Below, piece by piece: positions 47,548 to 56,834 of a stretch of 64,000 nucleotides of DNA. How positions within the stretch are numbered: position 1 is the first letter of the stretch; each line of letters begins with the position of its first letter. A program made the translations under genes and the position numbers. The stretch lies in the NCBI GenBank assembly GCA_964517495.1, contig CAZFER010000024.1:1-64000 (forward strand). Direction: 5' to 3'. Source of the DNA: CAZFER01 sp964517495. Its GTDB lineage: Bacteria > Hinthialibacterota > Hinthialibacteria > Hinthialibacterales > Hinthialibacteraceae. The notes beneath the pieces are model-generated. The model saw only the letters and a list, made by a program, of their open reading frames with translations, searched no databases and was not told the DNA's origin.

Positions 47548-47628
47548 TTTTGTCCTTACTCCCACATCCAGTTCTGGGTCATTAAACACTTATGAATTTA
47601 TATTGAACGTATCCCACCTGCTCAAAGT

Positions 47629-47677
47629 CCCCCCGTTGACGGGGAGATTTAGGGGGGAACATCCCTCAAATTGAGGG
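47629..47677. repeat. Palindromic G/C-tract element
   Basis: Six C, a GTTGAC centre, four G, then AGATTTA and six G form two alternative hairpins. They are followed by a second palindrome, CCCTCAA-A-TTGAGGG (47663-47677). Such C-tract/G-tract palindromes are typical of dispersed small repeats in many genomes. Only one copy is in this window. Confidence 0.5.
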
Positions 47678-47787
47678 AGATATGATAATATAGCGTTTAC
47701 AACCCATGTACAACTACGGATAGAGCATACAACAGTTACGGACGAAATGCGAGAGTGAAGGCCCAAACGGTTTCCTGTCAAAATGGA

Positions 47788-47816
47788 TTGTTTTGTAAGA
47801 AGATATTTTGTACAAT
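47788..47816 (+). promoter_or_regulatory. Promoter of the antitoxin/ParE pair
   Basis: TTGTTT (47788-47793), 17 bases, then TACAAT (47811-47816), 32 bases before the antitoxin ATG. The -10 overlaps the palindrome TTGTACAA, a possible autoregulatory operator. Confidence 0.5.
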
Positions 47817-47848
47817 AAACTCAATGATCTCAAGAAAGGTCTTTTATC

Positions 47849-48016
47849 ATGTCTGCCCAGTTAGAAAAAATCAAACAAGAGGCATTAAACTTGCCCATAG
47901 AAGAACAAGTGGAATTGATTCAACGGTTAACCATGAAACTCCATGGAGTACCAATGGAAATCTCCCCCGCCTGGTCAGAAGAAATCGAAAAGCGCGTGGC
48001 TAAAGCCAAAACCTAA
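47849..48016 (+). CDS. Putative addiction-module antitoxin (unstable antitoxin family)
   Basis: A 55-aa protein, too short for a 60-aa cut-off. The pattern EALNLPIEEQVELIQRL then ISPAWSEEIEKRV is that of the PF09720 antitoxin component. These proteins bind and block RelE/ParE-type toxins encoded directly downstream. AAGAAAGG lies 9 bases before the ATG. The toxin-like gene follows after 56 bases, a wider gap than usual for such pairs. Confidence 0.8.
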   Translation: MSAQLEKIKQEALNLPIEEQVELIQRLTMKLHGVPMEISPAWSEEIEKRVAKAKT

Positions 48017-48072
48017 GGCCCCGTTGGACGGAACCTGGAAGAAATTTCATGTGAGATCCGGGAAAAATATAC

Positions 48073-48342
48073 GTGAAACCTGTCATTTTTAGCCCAGAAG
48101 CCGAAGAGGAATGGTTTCAGTTTGTAAATTATTATGAAGAACGAAAACCTGGCCTCGGGTTGGAATTCGAAAGAGCCGTTCGTTCCTCTGCTGAAATAAT
48201 AGCAAAGAATCCCCAGCACTGGCCAAAGGTTGGCTCTACTCAAAGATATGTAATGACCCGGTTTCCTTTTTCTCCTTTCTATATTGATTTATCAAATTGT
48301 GTTTACATAATTACGGAGGTTTTGAAAATCGGTATCTGTTGA
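48073..48342 (+). CDS. ParE/RelE-type toxin, C-terminal tail replaced
   Basis: An 89-aa protein from a GTG start. The N-terminal 75 residues fit the ParE/RelE plasmid-stabilisation toxin family: VIFSPEAEEEWFQFVNYYEERKPGLGLEF, then NPQHWPKV. The expected end of the family, a VYII strand followed by A-X-X-H, basic residues and P-X-Y-W, stops after VYII and is replaced by TEVLKIGIC. The change falls exactly where the opposite-strand PIN gene ends; the two genes overlap tail to tail by 51 bases. It looks like a toxin truncated by arrival of the PIN cassette and is probably inactive. Confidence 0.7.
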   Translation: MKPVIFSPEAEEEWFQFVNYYEERKPGLGLEFERAVRSSAEIIAKNPQHWPKVGSTQRYVMTRFPFSPFYIDLSNCVYIITEVLKIGIC

Positions 48343-48681
48343 AACAAACCCTTCGCAATTATAATGAAGGGCCAACGCCACATGAATTGAATCCATGGCT
48401 TTAAGATTTTCAATTTTCATTACATTAAATCCATCTTCGAGCATTTGTGAGTAACCAGAAAGAACTTTAGTATTTCCAAATATTTCGTTATATAATGATA
48501 CCAATTCAGGATTATGGTTTCTGTATGGTTTGTGAAAAACCTCCATCATGACTGCTTTTGATATACAGAACAACCAACCTTTTTGAGTTAACTCATCCAT
48601 CTTCTCCTCAACGATGTTTTTATAATAAGGTTCTCCTTCTACACGTGCAATCCATACTGATGCGTCAACATATGCTAGCAT
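48292..48681 (-). CDS. PIN-domain ribonuclease toxin (VapC-like)
   Basis: A 129-aa PIN-domain protein. The acidic residues of the metal site are visible: Asp in YVDASVWIARVEG, Glu in AVMMEVFHK, Asp in LKAMDSIHVALAL, and Asp in FVSTDTDFQNLR. The family cleaves RNA, usually as the toxin of a toxin-antitoxin pair. It starts 2 bases after the stop of a small upstream gene that is likely its antitoxin. Confidence 0.85.
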   Translation of the reverse strand: MLAYVDASVWIARVEGEPYYKNIVEEKMDELTQKGWLFCISKAVMMEVFHKPYRNHNPELVSLYNEIFGNTKVLSGYSQMLEDGFNVMKIENLKAMDSIHVALALHYNCEGFVSTDTDFQNLRNYVNTI

Positions 48682-48683
48682 AA

Positions 48684-48911
48684 CTATCCCCTAAGTTCAT
48701 GCAAATCATTAATGATTTCTTCATGAGTTCGTCGGGGGAAATCCATCTTATCAGCTTTTTTGAAAATTTCTTTTATTGCTTCCCAATCCGTCTCCCTTTC
48801 ATATTCCTCATTTTCTTTATCCGATAATGCCAAGGTGATTTTTTTCCCGTACAACGCGGGATTGTTTATTCTCACCACACCTTTTTCATCAACTTCGGCC
48901 TGGATTTTCAT
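48684..48911 (-). CDS. Probable antitoxin of the PIN-domain toxin
   Basis: A 75-aa protein. The N-terminal part (MKIQAEVDEKGVVRINNPAL) resembles the AbrB/DUF-type beta strand start of VapB-like antitoxins. The C-terminal half is acidic, then basic and helical, suited to wrapping a toxin. It is placed immediately before the PIN gene (2-base gap), the standard antitoxin-toxin order. AAAAGGA lies about 9 bases before the ATG. Confidence 0.7.
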   Translation of the reverse strand: MKIQAEVDEKGVVRINNPALYGKKITLALSDKENEEYERETDWEAIKEIFKKADKMDFPRRTHEEIINDLHELRG

Positions 48912-49043
48912 GGGTGAAATTCCTTTTCATATATAATAATCAATATTGAACTTTTTGAATTGATTCAGCTTTAAGTATACTATAATCTGCAAAAGATCAA
49001 ATAAGTGAAACAATATACAACCCCATAATTCGCCACACCAATG

Positions 49044-49071
49044 AAAAAAACCTGAAGGGGGCACTCAGGTT
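49044..49071 (-). terminator. Rho-independent terminator, minus strand
   Basis: A 7-bp stem (AACCTGA with TCAGGTT) encloses a G-rich loop. On the minus strand it is followed by a run of seven T (49050-49044). It could end the transcript of the 2317-aa protein, although 390 bases and a gene fragment lie between. Confidence 0.6.
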
Positions 49072-49157
49072 AATCAACCTCCATCCATTGAAATGCAAAA
49101 ACATGGAAAAATAAAACGGGTATATTTTTCGATAAGGAAAATTGCAGATCAATTTAG

Positions 49158-49337
49158 ATGTTCCGGTATAGAGTACTGCGAGGCGGAGATTGGATTTACA
49201 GCTTTCAATATTGTCGTGTGGCTAACCGAACGATTGGTAACTCTGACGGGACTAGCGAAGAAGCAGGTTTTCGAATTGTATGGAACGGCAAAACAGAAAC
49301 ACTAAATATGGGCAAACGGTACAGCCATGAAAAGTGA
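49158..49337 (+). pseudogene. 3-prime fragment of a formylglycine-generating-enzyme (SUMF1) family gene
   Basis: A 59-codon frame beginning just after an in-frame TAG. It reads RVLRGGDWIYSFQYCRVANR and then EEAGFRIVWNGK. This is the C-terminal signature of the FGE-sulfatase/SUMF1 family (RGGSW, CR-X-A-X-R, GFR-hydrophobic-V). It keeps a cysteine at the place where FGE has one of its copper-binding cysteines, unlike the intact gene at 61148-62392. No upstream part of the domain is found, so this is a remnant of a deleted gene. A 70-aa frame on the same strand is a shadow of it. Confidence 0.75.
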
Positions 49338-49371
49338 AATTATTCAATTAAAGAGAAAAGTTAAATCTATC

Positions 49372-49403
49372 CACCCCTCCACCGAATCAACAGTGGAGGG
49401 GTG
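49372..49403. terminator. Hairpin after the 2317-aa protein gene
   Basis: A perfect 11-bp stem (CACCCCTCCAC with GTGGAGGGGTG) and a 10-base loop, 59 bases past the stop codon at 49462. No T run, so it may slow or end transcription only in part. Confidence 0.6.
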
Positions 49404-49461
49404 AATTTCACACGTCATACGAGGTTTTTATATTTACAGTGATGGCTTTAATGCTTCATCA

Positions 49462-52400
49462 TCACTCCACCGCATAATTTAAAATCCCGGTGGTCATGCT
49501 CTGAAGTTGCCCGCTCATAGGCAACAAACTTACCATGAATTGGTAGGTATGCCCGCCCTGTGGCCCATCGACGAAGTTGTTGTGGGTTTTAAACTCTTTG
49601 TTGGGTGTCCACCAGAAGTAGTTCACTGCGTTGCTAACCGTTTGACCCAGAAACTGCCAATTTCCACCATCCACTTTGATCGACACATGGTATTCATTCA
49701 CAGTGGATTGATCCACACCGAAGTTCCAGGCGATTTGAATAGCCCGTGTGCTTTCGGTATCCACATCCATTCCTGTTCCATCGACAGGAGCCAGATTGTT
49801 ACCGCCCAGGATGTCATCATAGACCACGATTTCTCCAGGCTCCAGATTGGGTAGTTCAGGCGATGAGAGCGAAACAGGGTTCCCGCCTTCCAGGTTAAAG
49901 CCAACCATACCGTCCTGGTCAAAGATATCGTCAGGTCCGAAATCGCCATCGAAGCGAATCACCCGGAACGTATAGGCAGCGTTGTAATCCGGTCCATTGA
50001 GAAAATCAGTCTTAAGGTTTAAACCATTGGCGACCCAATCATAACTGTTTACATCACCACTTCCCGTGCGGCCAAGCATTTTGGTTCCACCAAATCCTTT
50101 GCGGACAAAGATATGCCAATCCGTAGCGTTCCCTTTTTCCGCATCCCACACGATGGTGATTTTCCGGTCGTCGACTGGATCAAAGTCAGTCTCGCCAGTC
50201 AGGTCAACCGAAAGCGTGCTGGCATCATCCGTCACCCAGACCGTGTTTGAAGGCTCTCCCGAACCAGGTATTGGAGTATTTGTGGGGGTGGGAATTGAAG
50301 TTGGCGTCGGGGTAGGTGTAAATGTGGGTTCGGTAGGCTGACCTGAACCAACCACCACCGCGCCATTGGTTACAGTTGCCCCATCCAAATCGCCTACGTT
50401 CTTCGCTAAGGTAATATCCGCGGTTCCAGAGACACCCGCTTTCACCGTGAATTGCAATGAAAAAAGTTCTCCATCGTCAAAGGCGGCTGCTTGGGCCAAT
50501 CCAGCAATCACCAGTGTTCCCGGAGACGGTTCATTTACATCGAAAAACATAAAGGTATCCGTCAAAGTACCTGAACGGTTATAATCGCTATATTCCAGTA
50601 GACTGGTATCATAGGTAATTTCCAATTGGAAGGTGTCGATACCGCCATTGCCTTCCACAGTAATTGAAACATCCACCGTATCCCCTGCCTCTGCATTGAC
50701 CGTTGCGATGTTTAGGGAGCTCACGGCTTGCACTTCAAAACGAGGCCGGATGATTTTCCCCAGGATGGTTTGTTTCCCCAGCGCTTTGTCGAAGATAATC
50801 CGAAGGTCGAGAATATTGGGGGCGCCACCGGATTGGTCGACATCGGCGAGGGCCAGTTGCGTTGCGGTAAGTGTTTCTTTACCAAGGATATATTTAAACA
50901 AAATACTCGCATCCAGGACATTCACATCGCCACTGTCATCCAAATCCCCCATCAAGCCAGTGGATGTCACATTCAAAGTGACCGGCTCAATGGCTTGCAC
51001 ATTAAAACCAATGATATTTATGATATTAATATCAGTACTATCGCCGTCGGAAAGTGATTCGCTGGTTTGGAAGGTCAGTTTAAACAAATCGCCATTCCCG
51101 CTGATCGCATTGCCCAAACCTACCGCCGTGATTTTTCCCGTTTCAACTTCATTGGCATCGAGAAACTCCCAACTCGAAGGCATAGTGCCATCCGTCACGA
51201 AATCGATGTAGGTTAACTTGGAGGAATCATAAATGACATCAAAGCTGAATTCCGTCGTTGAAGGAAAGTTGGTGACTTCGATGGGAATGACCACCTCGGT
51301 ATCCACTTGTACATCCACACTGTTCCCACCCAGTTTTGAATCCGGATCGGTGGTCCCGGATGATACCCCTGTACCAGTAAGAGATATCGTTTGATTTCCC
51401 CCGTTTGAGGTGATCTGCAATGATCCTGAAAAACTACCCGTGCTAGCCGGTGTGAACTGAACGACAACCATCGCACTTTGATTTACACTCAGCGAGAATG
51501 ATAAACCAGACATCACCGAATACGGACTGGATGTGGCGGCTTGCCCCGAGAGCGTGCCTCCACCGCTATTGGTAACAGTGATTATCTTTTGTTGAGACGA
51601 GTTGAGATTCACATCACCAAAATTCAGGCTGCTTGGGGATACGGAAAGTTGTGGCGTTGGCGTGGGTTCCTCACCAGGTTCGGTAAGCGGATCAGCCCAA
51701 TTGACGAAATCGGTCACTTTGCTGCCGCTGCTTGTTGAGTTGGATAGATGAGCCATACCATCATTTTGATTTTGAACGGCAACATTCAAATCCAATGGGC
51801 CGGATGGATCACCCCAATAATTATTACGAAAATCAGCCATGAAGGGCCGTTTCATCTCTACGCCGTAATTTCCGTTATCCACAATGCGGCTTTGATTGAC
51901 AGTCACGGTTTCGTCACTATAAACCACAACACCACTGCCTCCATTCCCGGAGATGGTAAGGTTAGTACCAGTCAAGGCTCCACGCGTAAAGATACCGAAG
52001 TTGGTATTATTCATAAATGTGGAATCCGAGACTTCAACGGTTCCCGATCCTTCAATATCCAAGCCTGCTGCACTGTTTTCGCAAACCACGTTGGTAATGG
52101 CAGCCGTTGAACCTGTAGAGCCGCCGAAAATAATGGCCGCCAAATCAGCGATGTGTGAAAATGTGCTATCTGAAATGGTCAGGGTGATATTATCCGATGA
52201 AGTGTTTATCGCTCCATTCACACTTCCACCATATCGGAAGATAGCATGGGAAATCGAGCCGCTGGTATCGTTATGATAGGCAATATGTCCCCAATCGCCC
52301 GCTGCCGGCGTACCAGTATCGCGCAAAATACTACCACCCGCATCCGATTGATTCCCTTTAGCGGATGTAAAGATCACCGGATTAGCCGACGTTCCACTCA

Positions 52401-55400
52401 CGTTAAAGTAATCATCGACATATATACGGGCTTGATTATCAATTCGAAAATGGACACCGGGTTTAACATTGACCATAATTTTTGGTGTGCTGGAATCATT
52501 ATCACCAATGGTAAGTTCATCACCCAACACATTCCCAATAACCGAACGGTCAAACGATGTGTATTTTGTGATGTAAAGGGGTAGCACGGTCACATCAATA
52601 TCACTACTGATGGTGATATCACCACCAACTTGGATGGCATCGATTCCATTTCCCTGCGCGGTGATATTCGAGAACTCCGAGGAAACAAGACTATCTCCGT
52701 CGGCATGAATCGCGGCTAAACCATTGTCGGTCAGCGTGCAGCCTTGAATGGTGGCCTTCGTAATACGAGCGACGCCACCCGTTCGCCGTGTTCCGATAAT
52801 CATTCCGAAATGCTGTGATTCGCTGATAAAAACATTTTGAATCGTCACATCCGCCTCTATCATCATACCGGAGAGACTATTTTTGATGAGTTGAGTATTG
52901 TCGATCGTGATCGGTTCATGGATGTTCATTGCAGCCGTATTGGAAGAACCCCCATATTGAATGGTTGCATACGAACACGATCCGCTGCTTCCGTCATGGT
53001 AGGTTATGCCAATCAAATCACCGGGATTGGGGGAGCCATCAGAATCATCGATCCGCAGGCCAACGTTATTATCATCCTTGCTCGTGATATAGACACGATT
53101 GGTTTGGCTGCCCATGATGTTCAATGTCCCATGAACAGAAATGAATCCGTTGGATGATCCTTTCAGAATCGCCCCTTCATGAATGGTCAGCGTTCTTCCC
53201 GCTGGAACCGTAACCCAACCTTCAAACGAGTACGTGCCGGCATAGAGGGGACCGCCTTGGCCATCATAGACTTCACCGTTTAAAACCGTAATGGTTTCAC
53301 CTGTTGAATCCTCAGCGTTCCCACTTACGGCCAGTGATGCACCGCCACCACCTGTGCATGTAATGGTTCCGCTGTGCGTACCAGCTGAGGTTGGATTATA
53401 GCTTACGGTAATGGTGACGGACTGGTTGGCGACGAGGTTGTAGGTGTTATTCCCGACAATGTTAAAAGGCGATGAAACCGAAACACTACCGGATAATGTG
53501 CCCTCACCTGTGTTGGTGATTGTAATTGTTTGTTGTTGAGACGAGTCGACATTCACCGTTCCAAAACTCAGACTGTTCTTCGAGACCGATATTTGGGGGG
53601 ATTGAGTGGGGGGCGTACCTTCTATTTCAACGATGCCATTAAAACGATTCTCTTCATCCTCATCATTCCATTTACTTTCACCGCTTCCGCTCGTATAAAT
53701 AGTGCCAAAATCTTCCCCGTCATCATTGTCATTGGGCTCTTCCTCATCCCAGTTTCGATAATTGGCCGTTTCGCCAGAAATCCAAATAAAGTTCCCTTCC
53801 ACATCCTTATCCGTTAATCCAATCCAGACTTGACCGGATAAAATGTGAGAGATGATATTCTTCATAATCCATTCATTTTCATCAGCATCATTGATCGTTA
53901 CCAAATGCCCCCCCAATTCCTGGGCTTTTGTTTCCGCCTCCTCCCAGGTCATATAAGGCAGAACAGTGTATTGGTGGTTATTTGCGGGATTGCTATACCA
54001 TGAAATATCCGGGCGAACCGGTTCGTCAATGGGTTGATTGCGGTGTGAAGACCAGCGCACAAAATCGGTGACTGTATCACCCGTGCTGGTTTCATTTAAA
54101 AGCCCTAAATTATCATTTTGACTGCTGACGGTGGTGTCATCATCGAAGGGCCCGGTTGCATCGCCCCAATAATTATTGGTAAAATCGGCCACCTTGGCCA
54201 CATCCATATCCACCCCCCAATCCTGATTGTTAAAAATACTGCTTTGGGTAATGGATACCGTCCCATCCGAATCCACTTCCACACCATCGTCTACATTATT
54301 TTTAATCACCACATTCGTCGCGGTTAAATCATGGTCATCATCCACCCAAATTCCATCACCACCATTATGCGAAAAAACACATCGTGTAATAGTTGAATTC
54401 GCATTGCCTTCCAGATGAATCCCGTGATCATCATTGGCATAACTGACACAATCATTCAATTCGACGTCATAATTTTCATCTCCGCCCACTACAATCCCAC
54501 TATCTTCTGATCGATACACATGCACATTATTTAACGTCGCGGAAGCGAAGATTCGGATGGCATCATTTTGGTTATCGGTAAAGACACAACGATTCACCGA
54601 AATCGGGCTATTCAATGTCAATACATCTTTCCAACTTCCACCATAACGGAAAACCGCATGATCAATGCCGCCATCGCTGTATTCGCCATAATCCAGATTA
54701 TCCCAATCCCCATGTCCAGGTATGGTTTCTTGAAGATTGCTATTCGTGTCTCCACCAATTGTATCATCATGTACGGAGGTAAAATAAACAGGATTTGAAG
54801 AGATGCCTTGGACATTTAAAACATCCCGAACCTCAATATCTTTGTTTGATGCGGTGAATTTAAAAATGACACCTTCTTTTACATTCACATTGATCGTCGG
54901 GGTGGATGTATCATCATCACCGATATACAGATTTTCTAACGTGATGGGAAGCGCAGTAACAATAATATCGCCGGACATGGTAATCGTTGATCCATCTCTC
55001 ACATTTATGGAATTTAAACCATTAAATTCGGCCGCAATATTGCTGAGGGTGGTAGTCAATAAGTAATTCGGATTTTCAAGATATATAGCTTCATGAACGC
55101 AATGTTGCATCGCACAGTCTTTAATCACAACGTCGACGGCATCCCCATTCAAATAAATGCCATCGCTATCCGACCGCTTGATGTTCAAATTCTCCAGCGT
55201 CACGATTTTGTCAAAAGCAGCCGAACCTTGAATTTCAACCGCATCATAATCGTTATCATAAAACTCCGAATCAGACACATCGATGGGTGCCTGGATCTTT
55301 AACATACTCTCTCCACTGCCCCCATATTGAAAAAATGCATGACTAATGCTGCCGCCACTGGTTTCTTGATAATCAACATTATCCCAATCTCCCATACTGG

Positions 55401-56415
55401 GCGCGGTTTCTGTCCCATCTCCCTTCGTATCTCCTCGTATCTCATCATCATGAATCGACGTGAAATAGACTGGATTGGAAGAGATGCCCTGCACATTAAA
55501 CACATCCCGAACTTCAATATCTTTATTCGATGCAGTGAATTTAAAAACCACTCCCTGTTTTACGTTGATTGTAATCGGTGGTGTTTCAGGATCATCATCA
55601 CCTATGTATAAATTCTCTAATGTAATAGGAAGGGTGGTGACATCAATATCACCAGACATGGTAATCGTTGATCCATCTCTCACATTGATAGAATTTAAAC
55701 CATTGTTCTCAGCATTAATATTAGTGAAGGTGGTAGAATGAAGATAATCCGGAGTTCTAAGATAAATTGCATCATATTTACAATTTGTAATGCTGCAATT
55801 TTGTATCGTGGTGTTGACCGAATCGCCTTCCATTTGTATACCATCATTATCTGTTCGATCAATCGTTATATTTTCCAATACAACGGCTCCACCAGGCCCT
55901 ATAATTCGAATGGCATCATTGGCGCTATTGTAAAATTCTGAGTTCTTTAGCGTCAGGGTGCCGCCTTCCTCCATGTCAAGCATCCCCTCATTTCTGCCGC
56001 CATAGCGAAACACGGCATGATCGATATGTCCTGCTCCCCCTTCAATTTCCAGATTATCCCAATCCCCCCAATCGGGATCGCCATCAGAATCATCAATTCG
56101 CTCACCAACGGAATTATCATCTGAACTGGTAAAATACACGGGATGACTTGAAGTCCCGTTTATATTCAACGTTCCCGCAATTTCGATATCATGGCGGCCA
56201 CCCGTGTCAATTTTTATAATCACACCGGCCTGGATGGTCAGCGTTTGGCCTTCTGGCACAATAAAGCCCGGATTGCCGGTCGTATAGTATGTCCCTGCGG
56301 TTAAAGGCCCCCCCTGTCCATCATACACCTCTCCATCCAACTCGGTGTAGCAATAGCCTGAAGATGAAAAGGCGACGACGAATAGTAGCGCGAACAAACA
56401 AATTTTTGAATTCAT
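49462..56415 (-). CDS. 2317-aa secreted beta-helix/lectin/cohesin/dockerin protein
   Basis: The largest gene here. Approximate layout: signal peptide 1-22; right-handed beta-helix repeats 23-780, including long internal repeats (NGLNSINVRDGSTITMSGDI occurs twice); a C-type lectin domain ~800-925 (GGHLVTINDADENEWI, then WIGLTDKDVEGNF); an ASPM/SPD-2/Hydin-like domain 938-1035; a second beta-helix 1040-1570; another ASH-like domain 1588-1681; a cohesin-like domain ~1690-1808; a dockerin-like pair 1816-1885 (MGDLDDSGDVNVLDASILFK); a second cohesin-like domain 1895-2018; a Thr/Pro linker; and two Fn3-like repeats to the end. No sortase or T9SS tail is evident. It is probably a cell-surface glycan-binding or adhesion protein. 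Confidence 0.8.
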   Translation of the reverse strand: MNSKICLFALLFVVAFSSSGYCYTELDGEVYDGQGGPLTAGTYYTTGNPGFIVPEGQTLTIQAGVIIKIDTGGRHDIEIAGTLNINGTSSHPVYFTSSDDNSVGERIDDSDGDPDWGDWDNLEIEGGAGHIDHAVFRYGGRNEGMLDMEEGGTLTLKNSEFYNSANDAIRIIGPGGAVVLENITIDRTDNDGIQMEGDSVNTTIQNCSITNCKYDAIYLRTPDYLHSTTFTNINAENNGLNSINVRDGSTITMSGDIDVTTLPITLENLYIGDDDPETPPITINVKQGVVFKFTASNKDIEVRDVFNVQGISSNPVYFTSIHDDEIRGDTKGDGTETAPSMGDWDNVDYQETSGGSISHAFFQYGGSGESMLKIQAPIDVSDSEFYDNDYDAVEIQGSAAFDKIVTLENLNIKRSDSDGIYLNGDAVDVVIKDCAMQHCVHEAIYLENPNYLLTTTLSNIAAEFNGLNSINVRDGSTITMSGDIIVTALPITLENLYIGDDDTSTPTINVNVKEGVIFKFTASNKDIEVRDVLNVQGISSNPVYFTSVHDDTIGGDTNSNLQETIPGHGDWDNLDYGEYSDGGIDHAVFRYGGSWKDVLTLNSPISVNRCVFTDNQNDAIRIFASATLNNVHVYRSEDSGIVVGGDENYDVELNDCVSYANDDHGIHLEGNANSTITRCVFSHNGGDGIWVDDDHDLTATNVVIKNNVDDGVEVDSDGTVSITQSSIFNNQDWGVDMDVAKVADFTNNYWGDATGPFDDDTTVSSQNDNLGLLNETSTGDTVTDFVRWSSHRNQPIDEPVRPDISWYSNPANNHQYTVLPYMTWEEAETKAQELGGHLVTINDADENEWIMKNIISHILSGQVWIGLTDKDVEGNFIWISGETANYRNWDEEEPNDNDDGEDFGTIYTSGSGESKWNDEDEENRFNGIVEIEGTPPTQSPQISVSKNSLSFGTVNVDSSQQQTITITNTGEGTLSGSVSVSSPFNIVGNNTYNLVANQSVTITVSYNPTSAGTHSGTITCTGGGGASLAVSGNAEDSTGETITVLNGEVYDGQGGPLYAGTYSFEGWVTVPAGRTLTIHEGAILKGSSNGFISVHGTLNIMGSQTNRVYITSKDDNNVGLRIDDSDGSPNPGDLIGITYHDGSSGSCSYATIQYGGSSNTAAMNIHEPITIDNTQLIKNSLSGMMIEADVTIQNVFISESQHFGMIIGTRRTGGVARITKATIQGCTLTDNGLAAIHADGDSLVSSEFSNITAQGNGIDAIQVGGDITISSDIDVTVLPLYITKYTSFDRSVIGNVLGDELTIGDNDSSTPKIMVNVKPGVHFRIDNQARIYVDDYFNVSGTSANPVIFTSAKGNQSDAGGSILRDTGTPAAGDWGHIAYHNDTSGSISHAIFRYGGSVNGAINTSSDNITLTISDSTFSHIADLAAIIFGGSTGSTAAITNVVCENSAAGLDIEGSGTVEVSDSTFMNNTNFGIFTRGALTGTNLTISGNGGSGVVVYSDETVTVNQSRIVDNGNYGVEMKRPFMADFRNNYWGDPSGPLDLNVAVQNQNDGMAHLSNSTSSGSKVTDFVNWADPLTEPGEEPTPTPQLSVSPSSLNFGDVNLNSSQQKIITVTNSGGGTLSGQAATSSPYSVMSGLSFSLSVNQSAMVVVQFTPASTGSFSGSLQITSNGGNQTISLTGTGVSSGTTDPDSKLGGNSVDVQVDTEVVIPIEVTNFPSTTEFSFDVIYDSSKLTYIDFVTDGTMPSSWEFLDANEVETGKITAVGLGNAISGNGDLFKLTFQTSESLSDGDSTDINIINIIGFNVQAIEPVTLNVTSTGLMGDLDDSGDVNVLDASILFKYILGKETLTATQLALADVDQSGGAPNILDLRIIFDKALGKQTILGKIIRPRFEVQAVSSLNIATVNAEAGDTVDVSITVEGNGGIDTFQLEITYDTSLLEYSDYNRSGTLTDTFMFFDVNEPSPGTLVIAGLAQAAAFDDGELFSLQFTVKAGVSGTADITLAKNVGDLDGATVTNGAVVVGSGQPTEPTFTPTPTPTSIPTPTNTPIPGSGEPSNTVWVTDDASTLSVDLTGETDFDPVDDRKITIVWDAEKGNATDWHIFVRKGFGGTKMLGRTGSGDVNSYDWVANGLNLKTDFLNGPDYNAAYTFRVIRFDGDFGPDDIFDQDGMVGFNLEGGNPVSLSSPELPNLEPGEIVVYDDILGGNNLAPVDGTGMDVDTESTRAIQIAWNFGVDQSTVNEYHVSIKVDGGNWQFLGQTVSNAVNYFWWTPNKEFKTHNNFVDGPQGGHTYQFMVSLLPMSGQLQSMTTGILNYAVE

Positions 56416-56834
56416 GGTGTTCTCCCAACCAATGATTTAATTTCACTTTTAATTCGAATGTATATTTGTATATCCTTACATTTAACCTTTTACACCAATG
56501 AAGCAGCCACGTCAACAAATCATTGAACAAAAACACCAGAAATCAACAAAAAAAAATCAATTTTCAATGTTTACAATTCGAACACAACAAGTAATATTTA
56601 GATGTGAATATACATTAGCAATGTAAGTAATATTTATTTACTTTCAAACTTACACCAAATGTATTTATTAACAAACACAACATAAAACATTTGTTTTTTT
56701 AATTGAACAAAAAAAAAGAAAAATCGTAAATGTAATGTTAATTTTCCAGACTGCAAAATCCACATTAACCATTCATATCAAAACTAACATTAATAAAGCT
56801 TAATATAACGCCCCGGCAAAAAGCCAGGCATAAA
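56416..56834. other. AT-rich intergenic region upstream of the giant gene
   Basis: About 420 bases with long A and T tracts and no gene. The promoter of the 2317-aa protein should lie in its first part. No clear -35/-10 pair was picked. Confidence 0.45.

Noticed and set aside
47755..48003. An 82-codon frame across the antitoxin gene
   Set aside because: It is a frame shadow; the antitoxin frame at 47849-48016 matches a known family and has a ribosome site.
49093..49305. A 70-codon frame over the FGE remnant
   Set aside because: The neighbouring frame carries the FGE signature, so this one is a shadow.
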